64,000 bases of DNA from Intrasporangium calvum DSM 43043 (GCF_000184685.1 NC_014830.1:186001-250000); one strand, 5' to 3'; shown: positions 34,918 through 43,718, numbered from the stretch's first letter. A program made the numbers and translations. Notes: generated by a model from the sequence alone, not told the origin.

Positions 34918-35181
34918 TCAGCGTCCCGGCGCCGCCGTCTTGAGGCGCGTCTGGACGACGAAGAGACCCTCCTCGGTCCCGGTGAAGACGACCTTGCCGT
35001 CCTTGAACCACGGGTACTTGCTCCACGAGCCGGCGAAACCGGTGCGGTCGTCGGCCGGGTAGCCGTCGAAGTAGCCGACCTCGCGCATCCGGCCCTGGTC
35101 GACGCGCCAGCCGTCGAAGATCCGCAGCCCGCTCGTGTAGTTGGACTCGTGGGCGAGGCCGTCCTGGCGCGTCGAAATCAT
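34918..35181 (-). pseudogene. C-terminal remnant of an LVIVD/choice-of-anchor-B protein
   Basis: About 87 residues (ISTRQDGLAHESNYTSGLRI, REVGYFDGYPADDRTGF, SWSKYPWFKDGKVVFTG, EEGLFVVQTRL) match the last blades of secreted LVIVD-repeat proteins, which normally have several hundred residues and a signal peptide. Upstream of 35181 the frame runs into the copZ promoter and is unrelated. The 5' part has been lost, probably when the copper genes were joined here. An ATG at 35181 exists but translation is doubtful. Confidence 0.65.
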
Positions 35182-35209
35182 GGGGGTCTGCGACCCCGCG
35201 TTGGAATGG

Positions 35210-35226
35210 ATACCCCAGCGGGGTAT
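35210..35226 (+). promoter_or_regulatory. CsoR-type operator upstream of copZ
   Basis: ATACCCC-AGC-GGGGTAT, a perfect 7-3-7 palindrome of the same 17-bp length and ATACCC/GGGTAT half-sites as the csoR box. It lies 71 bp before copZ; the following TATGTTGGACAGG matches the csoR-box downstream TATGTTGT. Confidence 0.85.
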
Positions 35227-35297
35227 GTTGGACAGGTAGGACGAGACATGCTCCAGTGCCCTGGACACCAGCGGCACCGAACCGGAAAGGCACGACC

Positions 35298-35513
35298 ATG
35301 AGCGAGACCAGCACCTACACCGTCGTCGGCATGACCTGCGGACACTGCGTCGCCTCGGTGTCCGAGGAGGTCGGCGCCATCGCCGGTGTCGAGAACGTCG
35401 ACGTCGACCTGGCCAGCGGCCGCGTCACGGTCACCAGCGGCTCGCCGGTGGACGAGGCCCAGGTCAAGGCGGCTGTCGAGGAGGCGGGCTACGCGCTCGC
35501 ACCGACGGCATGA
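35298..35513 (+). CDS. copZ: Copper chaperone
   Basis: 71-residue HMA-domain protein delivering Cu(I) to CopA. The metal motif is VVGMTCGHCVASV (Cys14 and Cys17); the ferredoxin-like pattern continues through VENVDVDLASGRVTV and VKAAVEEAGYAL. GGAAAGG is the ribosome site. Its stop overlaps the start of the next gene (ATGA). First gene of copZ - HxHP protein - copA. Confidence 0.93.
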   Translation: MSETSTYTVVGMTCGHCVASVSEEVGAIAGVENVDVDLASGRVTVTSGSPVDEAQVKAAVEEAGYALAPTA

Positions 35514-36451
35514 CCACAGTCACCAGGATCGTCGGCTTCGCCCTCGGCCTGGTCGTCGTCTTCGTGCTCGCCCTCGGGCTCGGCCGCGTGGTCGGGCCCG
35601 TGGGGGAGCCACCGGCGGCGCACGCCGGCTCGAGCGGGGGTGGCGCGGGCAGTGCTGACCTGCCGGCGGCCGGACTCCCGGGCGGCCTCACGATCAGCGA
35701 CGCCGGCTACACCCTGCGCCTCTCGGCGCCGACCGCTCCGGCCGGGCGGGGCGTGCCCGTGTCGTTCGCCGTCACCGGCCCGGACGGCACGCCGGTGACC
35801 GACTACGAGGTCGAGCACGAGAAGGAGCTGCACCTCATCGCGGTGCGGCGCGACTTCACCGGCTACCAGCACGTCCACCCGACGCTGCGCGCCGACGGCA
35901 CGTGGTCAGCGGCGCTCGACCTCGAGCCTGGCGTGTGGCGTCTCTTCGCCGACTTCACCGCGACCGGCGCCGGCGCCCTGACCCTCGGGACCGACCTCAG
36001 CGTCCCGGGGACGGCGGCCCTCGCGGCTCCCGTCGGCGAGACCCGAACCGTCACCGTCGACGGCTACACGGTCAGCATCACCGGCGACCTCGTCGCCGGC
36101 CAGGATGCCGACCTCAGCTTCTCGGTCCGCAAGGACGGCGCACCCGTCGCCGACCTCCAGCCGTACCTCGGCGCCTACGGCCACCTGGTCGCGCTCCGCC
36201 AGGGCGACCTCGCCTACCTCCACGTCCACCCGGACGGAGCCCCCGGGGACGGACGCACCAGACCCGGCCCCGACGTCGTCTTCCACGCGTCCGTGCCGAG
36301 TGCCGGCGCCTACCGGCTGTACCTCGACTTCCAGCACGACGGGGTCGTGCGGACCGCGCCGCTCTCGGTCACCGCGCACGGCAGCGCCGCGCCGGCAGAA
36401 CCGGCCCCCGCCTCCAGCGGCACGACCTCAGACCACGGAGATGACCACTGA
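35510..36451 (+). CDS. Membrane-anchored HxHP-motif protein of the copper operon
   Basis: 313 residues: an N-terminal signal-anchor (IVGFALGLVVVFVLALGLG), a low-complexity Gly/Ser/Ala linker, then two similar beta-rich halves, each with a His cluster: GYQHVHPTLRADGTW and AYLHVHPDGAPGDGR, plus EKELHLIAVRR and YGHLVALRQG. The C-terminal tail ends DHGDDH. The two-fold HLxAxR..HVHP pattern looks like an extracytoplasmic copper-binding pair of domains. Function is inferred from motif and position between copZ and copA; both overlaps are translational (4 nt and 1 nt). Similar proteins accompany CopA in other actinobacteria, without an established role. Confidence 0.8.
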   Translation: MTTVTRIVGFALGLVVVFVLALGLGRVVGPVGEPPAAHAGSSGGGAGSADLPAAGLPGGLTISDAGYTLRLSAPTAPAGRGVPVSFAVTGPDGTPVTDYEVEHEKELHLIAVRRDFTGYQHVHPTLRADGTWSAALDLEPGVWRLFADFTATGAGALTLGTDLSVPGTAALAAPVGETRTVTVDGYTVSITGDLVAGQDADLSFSVRKDGAPVADLQPYLGAYGHLVALRQGDLAYLHVHPDGAPGDGRTRPGPDVVFHASVPSAGAYRLYLDFQHDGVVRTAPLSVTAHGSAAPAEPAPASSGTTSDHGDDH

Positions 36452-38775
36452 TGACCACGACGCCGACGACCACACCGGGGGGCGCCTCGCTCGGCCTGCC
36501 CTCGGCACCCGGGGCGATCGAGCTCGAGATCACCGGCATGACGTGCGCCTCGTGCGCCAACCGGATCGAGCGCAAGCTCAACAAGCTCGACGGCGTGACG
36601 GCCACGGTCAACTACGCCACCGAGAAGGCCAAGGTCTCCTTCCCCGACACGCTCTCCGCCGAGGAGCTCGTCAAGGCCGTCGAGGCCGCCGGCTACGGCG
36701 CGACGGTCCCCGCGCCACCGGTGACAGCGGAAGGCGCGGAAGGTCCCTCCGGCGGGGAAGCGAGCCCAGCGGCGTACGACCGCGTTCGTGCTCTGCGTGA
36801 CCGACTGGTCGTCTCGGCGGTGCTCAGCCTCCCCGTCATCGCCATGGCGATGGTCTCGGCCCTGCAGTTCGACTACTGGCAGTGGGCCTCGCTCACCCTC
36901 GCGGCCCCGGTCGTCGTGTGGGGCGCCTGGCCGTTCCACAAGGCCGCGTGGACCAACCTCCGGCACGGCACGACGACGATGGACACCCTCGTCTCCATGG
37001 GGGTGCTCGCGGCCTTCGGCTGGTCGCTCTATGCCCTCTTCCTCGGGACCGCCGGGATGCCCGGGATGGTCCACCCGTTCGAGCTGACCATCTCGCGCAC
37101 CGACGGCGCGGGCAACATCTACCTCGAGGCCGCGGCCGGGGTGACGACCTTCCTCCTCGCCGGCCGCTACTTCGAGGCACGGTCCAAGCGGCAGGCCGGA
37201 GCGGCTCTGCGCGCGCTCCTCGAGCTCGGCGCCAAGGACGTGTCGGTCCTGCGGGACGGGCTCTCGGGTCAGGTCGAGGAGCGGATCCCGACCTCGCAGC
37301 TCCAGGTCGGGATGCGGTTCGTCGTCCGGCCGGGGGAGAAGATCGCCACCGACGGCGTCGTCGAGGACGGCACCTCAGCCGTCGACGCCGCGATGCTCAC
37401 GGGCGAGTCCGTGCCCGTCGAGGTCGGTCCCGGCTCCGCGGTCGCCGGAGCGACGATCAACGCCGGCGGCCGCATCGTCGTCCGGGCCACACGCGTCGGC
37501 TCCGACACCCAGCTCGCCCAGATGGCGCGACTCGTCGAGGACGCCCAGAACGGCAAGGCCCAGGTCCAGCGGCTCGCCGACCGGATCTCCGGGTTCTTCG
37601 TGCCCATCGTCATCGGCCTGTCGGCGGCCACGCTCGGCTTCTGGCTCGGAACGGGCGCGGGCGCCGCGGCCGCCTTCACCGCGGCCGTCGCCGTGCTCAT
37701 CATCGCCTGCCCGTGCGCCCTCGGCCTCGCGACACCCACCGCGCTCATGGTCGGGACCGGCCGTGGCGCGCAGCTCGGCATCCTCATCAAGGGGCCAGAG
37801 GTGCTCGAGTCCACCCGCCAGGTCGACACGATCGTCCTCGACAAGACAGGCACGGTCACGACCGGGGCCATGGCGCTCCACGCCGTCGTCGCCGCCGACG
37901 GTGAGGACGAGGCGGAGGTGCTGCGCCTGGCCGGTGCCGTCGAGGACGCCTCGGAGCACCCCGTCGCCCGCGCCGTCGCGGCTGGCGCGAAGGAGCGGCT
38001 CGGGGCGCTGCCCGCCGTGTCGGGCTTCGAGAGCACGCAGGGTCTCGGCGTGCGCGGCGAGGTCGACGGCAGCGACGTCTACGTCGGCCGCCCCGTGTTC
38101 CTCGCCGAGCGTCGGCAGATGCGCTGCACCGAGCTCGATGCGGCTGCCACGGAGCACGAGTCCCAGGGCTCGACCGTGGTCGCGGTGGCGTGGGGCGGAC
38201 GGATGCGCGGCATCCTCGTCGTCGCCGACACCATCAAGACGACCTCGGCGCAGGCCATCCAGGAGCTGCGCGACCTCGGCCTCACCCCGATCCTGCTCAC
38301 CGGCGACAACGAGCGCGTCGCGCGGACCGTCGCCGCCCAGGTCGGCATCGCCGAGGCCGACGTCATCGCCGACGTCCTGCCCGCCGACAAGGTCGACGTC
38401 GTCAAGCGGCTCCAGGAGTCCGGCAAGGTCGTCGCCATGGTCGGCGACGGGGTCAACGACGCCGCGGCCCTGGCCCAGGCCGACCTCGGCCTCGCCATGG
38501 GCACCGGCACCGACGTCGCGATCGAGGCGAGCGACCTGACCCTCGTGCGCGGGGACCTGCGCGTCGCGGCCGATGCGATCCGCCTGGCCCGACGCACCCT
38601 CCGGACGATCAAGGGCAACCTCTTCTGGGCGTTCGCCTACAACGTCGCCGCGATCCCGCTGGCCGCGGCCGGCCTGCTCAACCCCATGCTCGCCGGGGCC
38701 GCGATGGCGTTCTCGTCGGTGTTCGTCGTGTCCAACTCGCTGCGGCTGAGGGGCTTCCGGGCGACTGCGGCCTGA
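36451..38775 (+). CDS. copA: Cu(I)-exporting P1B-type ATPase
   Basis: 774-residue pump. N-terminal HMA domain with GMTCASC (Cys32, Cys35), several membrane helices, actuator motif MLTGESVP near residue 317, the ion-path CPC in IIACPCALGLATP near 421, phosphorylation site VLDKTGTVTTG near 464, HP motif in ASEHPVARAVAAGA, and TGDN and GDGVNDAAAL near 665. Terminal helices (YNVAAIPLAAAGLL, MAFSSVFVVSNSLRL) carry the Tyr-Asn and Met-Ser-Ser residues of Cu(I) pumps. Carries a single-mismatch copy of the dispersed oligomer (36765-36776) in the linker after the HMA domain. Followed by 72-bp element B. Confidence 0.96.
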   Translation: MTTTPTTTPGGASLGLPSAPGAIELEITGMTCASCANRIERKLNKLDGVTATVNYATEKAKVSFPDTLSAEELVKAVEAAGYGATVPAPPVTAEGAEGPSGGEASPAAYDRVRALRDRLVVSAVLSLPVIAMAMVSALQFDYWQWASLTLAAPVVVWGAWPFHKAAWTNLRHGTTTMDTLVSMGVLAAFGWSLYALFLGTAGMPGMVHPFELTISRTDGAGNIYLEAAAGVTTFLLAGRYFEARSKRQAGAALRALLELGAKDVSVLRDGLSGQVEERIPTSQLQVGMRFVVRPGEKIATDGVVEDGTSAVDAAMLTGESVPVEVGPGSAVAGATINAGGRIVVRATRVGSDTQLAQMARLVEDAQNGKAQVQRLADRISGFFVPIVIGLSAATLGFWLGTGAGAAAAFTAAVAVLIIACPCALGLATPTALMVGTGRGAQLGILIKGPEVLESTRQVDTIVLDKTGTVTTGAMALHAVVAADGEDEAEVLRLAGAVEDASEHPVARAVAAGAKERLGALPAVSGFESTQGLGVRGEVDGSDVYVGRPVFLAERRQMRCTELDAAATEHESQGSTVVAVAWGGRMRGILVVADTIKTTSAQAIQELRDLGLTPILLTGDNERVARTVAAQVGIAEADVIADVLPADKVDVVKRLQESGKVVAMVGDGVNDAAALAQADLGLAMGTGTDVAIEASDLTLVRGDLRVAADAIRLARRTLRTIKGNLFWAFAYNVAAIPLAAAGLLNPMLAGAAMAFSSVFVVSNSLRLRGFRATAA

Positions 38776-38785
38776 CCGCCTCTGC

Positions 38786-38857
38786 GCAACACACCCGCCC
38801 ATCGACTCCGACCCCCTGGTACAGCCGGGGTGAGCAGTCGACAAGCGGGTGTGTTGC
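38786..38857. repeat. 72-bp inverted-repeat element, copy B
   Basis: GCAACACACCCGC (38786-38798) with GCGGGTGTGTTGC (38845-38857); inside, TCGACT pairs with AGTCGA. It begins 11 nt after the copA stop, between convergent copA and purB. Confidence 0.9.
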
Positions 38858-38907
38858 TGGTGGAGAGGGCGGGAGGCTGCGGGCGGACCGGTCCGGCTGG
38901 AACCCGG

Positions 38908-38919
38908 CTCAGCGGCATA
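38908..38919 (-). repeat. Dispersed 12-mer, intergenic copy (TATGCCGCTGAG)
   Basis: GAG variant between element B and the end of purB. Confidence 0.8.
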
Positions 38920-38945
38920 CGGCCTGGGGCGACCCAGCCCCTGCC

Positions 38946-40355
38946 TCAGGGCAGGTAGTCGACCAACCGGCTCGCCAGCGCCGTGTAGGTCTGAGGCGTC
39001 AGCGCGAGGAACCGCTCCTCGACGTCAGCCGGCAGCCCGAGCCCACGGACGAACTCGCGGACCTCGTCGCCCCCGACCCGGCGGCCCCGCGTCAGCTCCT
39101 TGAGCCGCTCGTACGGCTCCTCCATGCCCGGCACGCCCCGCGCTCCCAGCGCCCGCATCGCCGACTGGATCGGCTCGCCGAGGACCTCCCAGTTCGACTC
39201 GAGGTCGGCCGCCATCGCCGACGGGACGGCGTCGAGCCCGGCCAGTCCCCGCGCCACGTTGTCGAGCGCGAGGAGGCTGTGTCCGAAGGCCGACCCGATG
39301 TTGCGCTGCATCGACGAGTCGGTGAGGTCACGCTGCAGCCGGCTCTGGACGAGGGTCGACCCGAGGACGTCGAGGAGCGCGTTGCCGACCTCGAGGTTCG
39401 CCTCGGCGTTCTCGAAGCGGATCGGGTTGACCTTGTGGGGCATCGTGCTCGAGCCGACCGTCCCCTGCCCGCGGACCTGCGCGAAGTAGCCCATCGAGAT
39501 GTACGTCCACACATCCGTGCAGAGGTTGTGCAGGACCCGGTTGAAGCGCGCGACGTCGGCGTAGAGCTCGGCCTGCCAGTCGTGGCTCTCGATCTGGGTC
39601 GTCAGCGGGTTCCAGGTGAGCCCGAGCCCTTCGACGAACTCGCGCGACACGGTCGGCCAGTCGACGTCGGGCAGCGCGAGGGCGTGGGCGCCGAACGTGC
39701 CGGTGGCCCCGTTGAACTTGCCGAGGTACTCCTGCCGGTCGACCCGGCGCAGCTGCCGGCCCAGTCGGAACGCGAGCACGGCCAGCTCTTTGCCCATGGT
39801 CGTCGGGGTGGCCGGCTGGCCGTGGGTGTGTGCGAGCAGCGGCACGTCCCGGAGGTCGCGGGCCAGCGCGGAGACCTGCTCGACGAGGGCCTGTGCCCGG
39901 GGCAGCCAGACGTCCGCCACGGCGCCCTTGACCATCAGGGCGTAGGCGAGGTTGTTGATGTCCTCGCTCGTGCAGCCGAAGTGGACCAGCTCAGCGAGAC
40001 CCTTGTCCTCCTCGGCGGGAGCGATCTCGGCGAGGCGGCGCTTGAGGAAGTACTCGACCGCCTTGACGTCGTGCACGGTGACCCGCTCGATCTCGGCGAG
40101 CTCGGCCACCTCGACCGGCCCGAACGTCTCGACGAGGCCGCGCAGCGCCGAGATCTCCGCGTCGGTCAGCCGGCGGACCCCGGGGACGATGCCGTGGGAC
40201 GTCTGGTGGATCAGCCACTCCACCTCGACGCGCACCCGCTCCCGGTTGAGTGCGGCCTCCGAGAGGTGGTCGACGAGCGGGGCGACGGCGGCACGGTAGC
40301 GCCCGTCGAGCGCGCCGAGCGCGATGGGGGGTGTTGCGGCAGCGAGGGAGGCCAT
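38946..40355 (-). CDS. purB: Adenylosuccinate lyase
   Basis: Cleaves SAICAR and adenylosuccinate in purine synthesis. 469 residues, the length of the E. coli-type enzyme. Key segments are ALDGRYRAAV, FGCTSEDINNLAYAL, AHTHGQPATPTTMGKE (catalytic His) and the fumarase-superfamily signature VGSSTMPHKVNPIRFEN. The ATG at 40355 (MASLAAATPPIALGAL) has GGGAGGA upstream; the longer frame runs into repeat DNA. Flanked on both sides by 72-bp elements (B and C) and by dispersed 12-mers, so the gene is bracketed by repeats. Confidence 0.95.
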   Translation of the reverse strand: MASLAAATPPIALGALDGRYRAAVAPLVDHLSEAALNRERVRVEVEWLIHQTSHGIVPGVRRLTDAEISALRGLVETFGPVEVAELAEIERVTVHDVKAVEYFLKRRLAEIAPAEEDKGLAELVHFGCTSEDINNLAYALMVKGAVADVWLPRAQALVEQVSALARDLRDVPLLAHTHGQPATPTTMGKELAVLAFRLGRQLRRVDRQEYLGKFNGATGTFGAHALALPDVDWPTVSREFVEGLGLTWNPLTTQIESHDWQAELYADVARFNRVLHNLCTDVWTYISMGYFAQVRGQGTVGSSTMPHKVNPIRFENAEANLEVGNALLDVLGSTLVQSRLQRDLTDSSMQRNIGSAFGHSLLALDNVARGLAGLDAVPSAMAADLESNWEVLGEPIQSAMRALGARGVPGMEEPYERLKELTRGRRVGGDEVREFVRGLGLPADVEERFLALTPQTYTALASRLVDYLP

Positions 40356-40399
40356 GCGCCCATCCTCCCAGAGCGCGTGGCGTGCTTCCGAGCCGTCCG

Positions 40400-40411
40400 T
40401 ATGCCGCTGGG
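40400..40411 (+). repeat. Dispersed 12-mer, intergenic copy (TATGCCGCTGGG)
   Basis: Exact copy 45 bp upstream of purB, between purB and element C. Confidence 0.85.
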
Positions 40412-40461
40412 CTGGCCGGGTGCCCACGTGCTGGGCCCTCTCCTGCCGCCCTCACCTGCCC

Positions 40462-40533
40462 GCAACACACCCGCTTGTCGTGCGGTCCTACCGTCTGCAG
40501 TTGGGGGGACCGGGCGCTAAGCGGGTGTGTTGC
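40462..40533. repeat. 72-bp inverted-repeat element, copy C
   Basis: GCAACACACCCGCTT (40462-40476) with AAGCGGGTGTGTTGC (40519-40533); centre contains TCTGCAG and GGTCC...GGACC pairing. It lies between two minus-strand genes, 14 bp after the VOC gene stop. Confidence 0.9.
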
Positions 40534-40546
40534 GGCGGAGGGGCGG

Positions 40547-41338
40547 TCAGTCCAGCTCGGGGACGAGGACCGAGAACACCTCTCCCTCGGGGCCGCTGAG
40601 CACCGCACCGAGGCCGAAGGGTCCGTCGAAGGGTCCTTGGAGCAGCGTGCCGCCGAGGTCGAGCGCGTGGGCGACGGTGGTCACGACGCTGTCCGTGGCG
40701 AAGTGGGCCACCCAGTGCGCTGGGATCTCGGGCGGCCAGTCGGCCTCGATCTCGGCCAGGCCGTACGCAGGGTTGCCGTCACCGGTGTGGGCCGTCGACC
40801 AGCGGGGGCCGCCGTTCTCGGTCTCGTCGATGAAGCCGTGGGCGAAGATGTTCTCGTAGAAGTCGAGCACCACGTCGTAGTCGCGGGTCAGCAGCTCGTT
40901 CCAGGTCAGGGAGCCCGGCTGGTCGAGGGTGCCGCTGCCGGGCAGGTCGCCCGGCTCCCACACCCCGAAGTAGGCGCCCCCCGGGTCGACCGCGACCATG
41001 GTGCGTGCCAGCGCCCCGATCTGGACGGGGCGGCCGAGGGGGCGTCCCCCGTAGGTGGCGATGGCCTGCGCCGCGACGGTGATGTCGCCGACGCGAAGGT
41101 AGGTCGTCCACTGGCTCGGCACCGGGGCGGTCGGGGGCCGGCGGCTGATTCCGGCGACGGGCTGGTCCGCGAGCAGCGCCATGGTGTAGCCCCCGCTGGC
41201 CGCGTCGCCCGTCAACCAGCGCCAGCCGAACAGCTCGCTGTAGAAGTGCTGGGCCCGGCCGACGTCGCTGACCAGGAGGTCCACCCAGCAGGGGGCCCCA
41301 TAGGGGTAGTGCGGAACGGTCACGTGGAGGTCTCTCAT
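40547..41338 (-). CDS. Two-domain VOC (glyoxalase/bleomycin-resistance-like) protein
   Basis: 263 residues with two tandem VOC modules: CWVDLLVSDVGRAQHFYSEL with TTYLRVGDITVAAQAI, and LTWNELLTRDYDVVLDFYEN with VAHFATDSVVTTVAHAL. The domain ends MVAVDPGGAYFGVWEPG and GAVLSGPEGEVFSVL are typical. Related to actinobacterial hydroxylase-like 27 kDa antigen proteins; reaction unknown. Start at the ATG opening MRDLHVTVPHYPYG. Lies 4 nt downstream of the phosphatase gene, so they form one transcript. Confidence 0.85.
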   Translation of the reverse strand: MRDLHVTVPHYPYGAPCWVDLLVSDVGRAQHFYSELFGWRWLTGDAASGGYTMALLADQPVAGISRRPPTAPVPSQWTTYLRVGDITVAAQAIATYGGRPLGRPVQIGALARTMVAVDPGGAYFGVWEPGDLPGSGTLDQPGSLTWNELLTRDYDVVLDFYENIFAHGFIDETENGGPRWSTAHTGDGNPAYGLAEIEADWPPEIPAHWVAHFATDSVVTTVAHALDLGGTLLQGPFDGPFGLGAVLSGPEGEVFSVLVPELD

Positions 41339-41342
41339 GCGA

Positions 41343-41855
41343 TCAGGGGTGCTCCATCTCCAGCCTTCCCCTGATGTGCTCGAGGACACCCTTGCAGGCG
41401 GCCTCGACCTCGGTGAAGCACCGCCGGAAGTGCTCCTCGTCGCCGTACCAGGGGTCGCTCGTCTCGAGCGTCCCGGCCGCGACCGCGGTCGGGTCGAACT
41501 CGCGGACCAGGCGGATCCGAGAGCGGTGGTCCGATGTCGGCGCGAGCCGGCGCAGGTGCCGGACGTGCCCGTCGTCGGAAGCGAGAACGAGGTCGATGTC
41601 GTCGAACGCGGTCGCGTCGAACTCTCTCGCCCGATGGCCCGAGCCGTCGTAGCCGTGGTGGGCCAGGACATCGACGGTGCGAGGGTCGGCGCGCTCGCCG
41701 ACGTGCCAGTCGCCGGTGCCGCTCGAGGACACCGTCACGGCGTCGGCCAGGCCGGCCTCCGCGACGAGCTGCTCGAGGATGACGTGGCCCATCGGCGACC
41801 TGCAGATGTTGCCGCTGCACACGAAGGTGACGTGGAACGGGCGAGGCGACGGCAT
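41343..41855 (-). CDS. Low-molecular-weight protein tyrosine phosphatase
   Basis: 170-residue phosphatase. P-loop VTFVCSGNICRSPMG holds the C-x5-R signature (Cys13, Arg19), and the general acid is in TSDPWYGDEEHF. It probably removes phosphate from tyrosine residues of capsule- or signalling-related proteins. The much longer open frame to 43781 is antisense to the MFS gene. First gene of a two-gene unit with the VOC protein. Confidence 0.92.
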   Translation of the reverse strand: MPSPRPFHVTFVCSGNICRSPMGHVILEQLVAEAGLADAVTVSSSGTGDWHVGERADPRTVDVLAHHGYDGSGHRAREFDATAFDDIDLVLASDDGHVRHLRRLAPTSDHRSRIRLVREFDPTAVAAGTLETSDPWYGDEEHFRRCFTEVEAACKGVLEHIRGRLEMEHP

Positions 41856-41936
41856 GGCCCCATTCAACACCCGTCCACCACATCGCCGGCGCCGTGTCGC
41901 CGAGCCGTTGTCGGCGGTCGGTGAGACGGTGTGCCC

Positions 41937-42362
41937 ATGACGACGACCCGTGGTGCGAGGACCCCCCGAGAGCTGCTGTCCGCCTTCGTGGGACGGGTGG
42001 CGGCCGGTGACGTGGCCGGGATCGCCGGGGCGTATGCCGCTGACGCCGTCGTCAGCCTGCCGCGCGGTCGGGAGGCGGCCGGCTCCCAGGCGATCGAGCG
42101 TGCCTACGCGGCCGCGCTGGCCGGGGGTGCGCTCCTCGCCGTGGGCCGGCCCGACGATGCGGCCGCCCTCGAGCTGCTCGTCGAGTCCGCTCGGGTCATC
42201 GAGACCGGTCCGCTGTCGATGGTCTCGTTCACGGGCGCCGACGGTGCGGTCCGGACGATGGTGGCCTGGCAGGGCGAGGACGGCTGGGCCTGGGTCCGCG
42301 ACGGGTCGATGCTCCGCGACGTCGAGGCCGCGCTCGGGGCGGGCCTGTCCGACGTGGCGTAG
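41937..42362 (+). CDS. SnoaL/NTF2-like protein
   Basis: 141 residues in the NTF2-like pattern: RELLSAFVGRVAAGDVAGIA, YAADAVVSLPRGREAAG, then strands MVSFTGADGAVRTMVAWQG and DGWAWVRDGSML. Such proteins are hydrolases, isomerases or binding proteins; function unknown. ATG at 41937 is taken; GTG at 41931 is possible. A variant dispersed oligomer (TATGCCGCTGAC, 42033-42044) encodes the Tyr-Ala-Ala-Asp that opens its second helix. Starts 82 bp from the divergent phosphatase and runs 10 bp before the MFS gene. Confidence 0.7.
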   Translation: MTTTRGARTPRELLSAFVGRVAAGDVAGIAGAYAADAVVSLPRGREAAGSQAIERAYAAALAGGALLAVGRPDDAAALELLVESARVIETGPLSMVSFTGADGAVRTMVAWQGEDGWAWVRDGSMLRDVEAALGAGLSDVA

Positions 42363-42371
42363 GTTCCTCGT

Positions 42372-43718
42372 GTGGTGGACGGCAGCGAGACGCGCGAGGG
42401 GGCCACCGCGCGCCGGTCGCACCTCGTCGACATCTCGCCGCTTCGGGCGAGCCTGCCGTTCGCGCGGCTGTGGGCCGGCAACACGCTCGCGGGCATCGGG
42501 GCGCAGGTCACGGCCACCGCAGTCGCCCTGCACATCTACGACCTCACGGCTTCGACCTTCATGGTCTCCCTCGTCGCCTGGTTCGCCCTCGGGCCGGTCA
42601 TTGCCTCCGGGTTGTACGGCGGCGCCGTCGCGGACCGCTTCGACCGACGGTCCGTCGCGCTCATCGCGTCGGTGGTGGCCTGGGCGTCGACCGTCTCGCT
42701 GGCCGCCATCGCGTGGGCGGGGGTCACGACGGTCTGGGCCTTCTACGTCATCACCACGGTCAACGCCGTCGCAGCCACCATCGCGTCGGCGACGCGACAG
42801 GCCATCACGCCCCGGCTGCTGCCGCTGCACCTGCTGCCCCAGGCCGCCGCGCTGACGGGTATCTCGATGGGCCTCATGGTGACGGCCGGCCCCGGGCTCG
42901 CCGGCGTGCTCGTGGCCCGGGTCGGCTACGCGTGGACCTACACCGTCGACGTCCTGCTCTTCGTCGCGGGGCTGTTCGGCCTCTGGACGCTGCCGCGGAT
43001 CCGGCCAGAGCTCGACGAGGACGGGGCACCACCGGCGAGCGGGCTGCGCGCGGTCGTGGAGGGTCTCGCGCACCTGCGCACGGCGCCGAACGTCCGGATG
43101 AGCTTCGTCGTCGACATCATCGCGATGACGTTCGGGCATCCGATGGTCCTCTTCCCCGCCGTCGGTGCCGTGGTCATCGGCGGGGGCCCGGTCACCGCCG
43201 GGCTGCTCCTCGCGGCGTTCGCTGCCGGGGGCATCCTCTCGAGCCTCGGGTCCGGGCGCGTCACCGGCGCCCGGTGGCAGGGGCGGGCCATCCGCAACGC
43301 GATCATCGTCTACGGCGTCGCGATCCTCGGCTTCGGGATGGTCCTCGCCGTCGTCATGGTGGGCGGTCATGCGGTGAGCAGCCGCGACTTCGGGGATGCC
43401 GACCGCACCGCCCTCGTGGCCGCGGTGGTCTGCCTGGCCGTGGCCGGAGGAGCCGACAACGTCAGCTCGATCTTCCGCCAGTCGATCCTGCAGGCTGCGG
43501 TCCCGGACCGGCTCCGCGGCCGGATGCAGGGCATCTTCACCGTCGTCGTCACCGGCGGCCCGCGCCTCGGGCAGATGCTCGCCGGGTCCCTGGCCACGCT
43601 CACCGTGACCTGGGTGCCACCGGTCGTCGGTGGGGCGCTCGTGGTCGGGCTCGTCGTGCTCGCCGTGGCGAGAGTGCCGAGCTTCCGGGACTACGACGCG
43701 CTCGACCCCCGGCCCTAG
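42372..43718 (+). CDS. MFS exporter, EntS-like
   Basis: 448-residue major facilitator with about twelve hydrophobic segments. Start region LRASLPFARLWAGNTLAGIG and motif A GGAVADRFDRRSVALIAS match the EntS/enterobactin-exporter-like group, often found with siderophore or drug efflux. The substrate is unknown and no siderophore genes are near. TAGGTT lies 6 nt before the GTG, although the SnoaL-like gene ends only 10 bp earlier. Followed by a gap with a dispersed 12-mer and then convergent galE. Confidence 0.88.
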   Translation: MVDGSETREGATARRSHLVDISPLRASLPFARLWAGNTLAGIGAQVTATAVALHIYDLTASTFMVSLVAWFALGPVIASGLYGGAVADRFDRRSVALIASVVAWASTVSLAAIAWAGVTTVWAFYVITTVNAVAATIASATRQAITPRLLPLHLLPQAAALTGISMGLMVTAGPGLAGVLVARVGYAWTYTVDVLLFVAGLFGLWTLPRIRPELDEDGAPPASGLRAVVEGLAHLRTAPNVRMSFVVDIIAMTFGHPMVLFPAVGAVVIGGGPVTAGLLLAAFAAGGILSSLGSGRVTGARWQGRAIRNAIIVYGVAILGFGMVLAVVMVGGHAVSSRDFGDADRTALVAAVVCLAVAGGADNVSSIFRQSILQAAVPDRLRGRMQGIFTVVVTGGPRLGQMLAGSLATLTVTWVPPVVGGALVVGLVVLAVARVPSFRDYDALDPRP

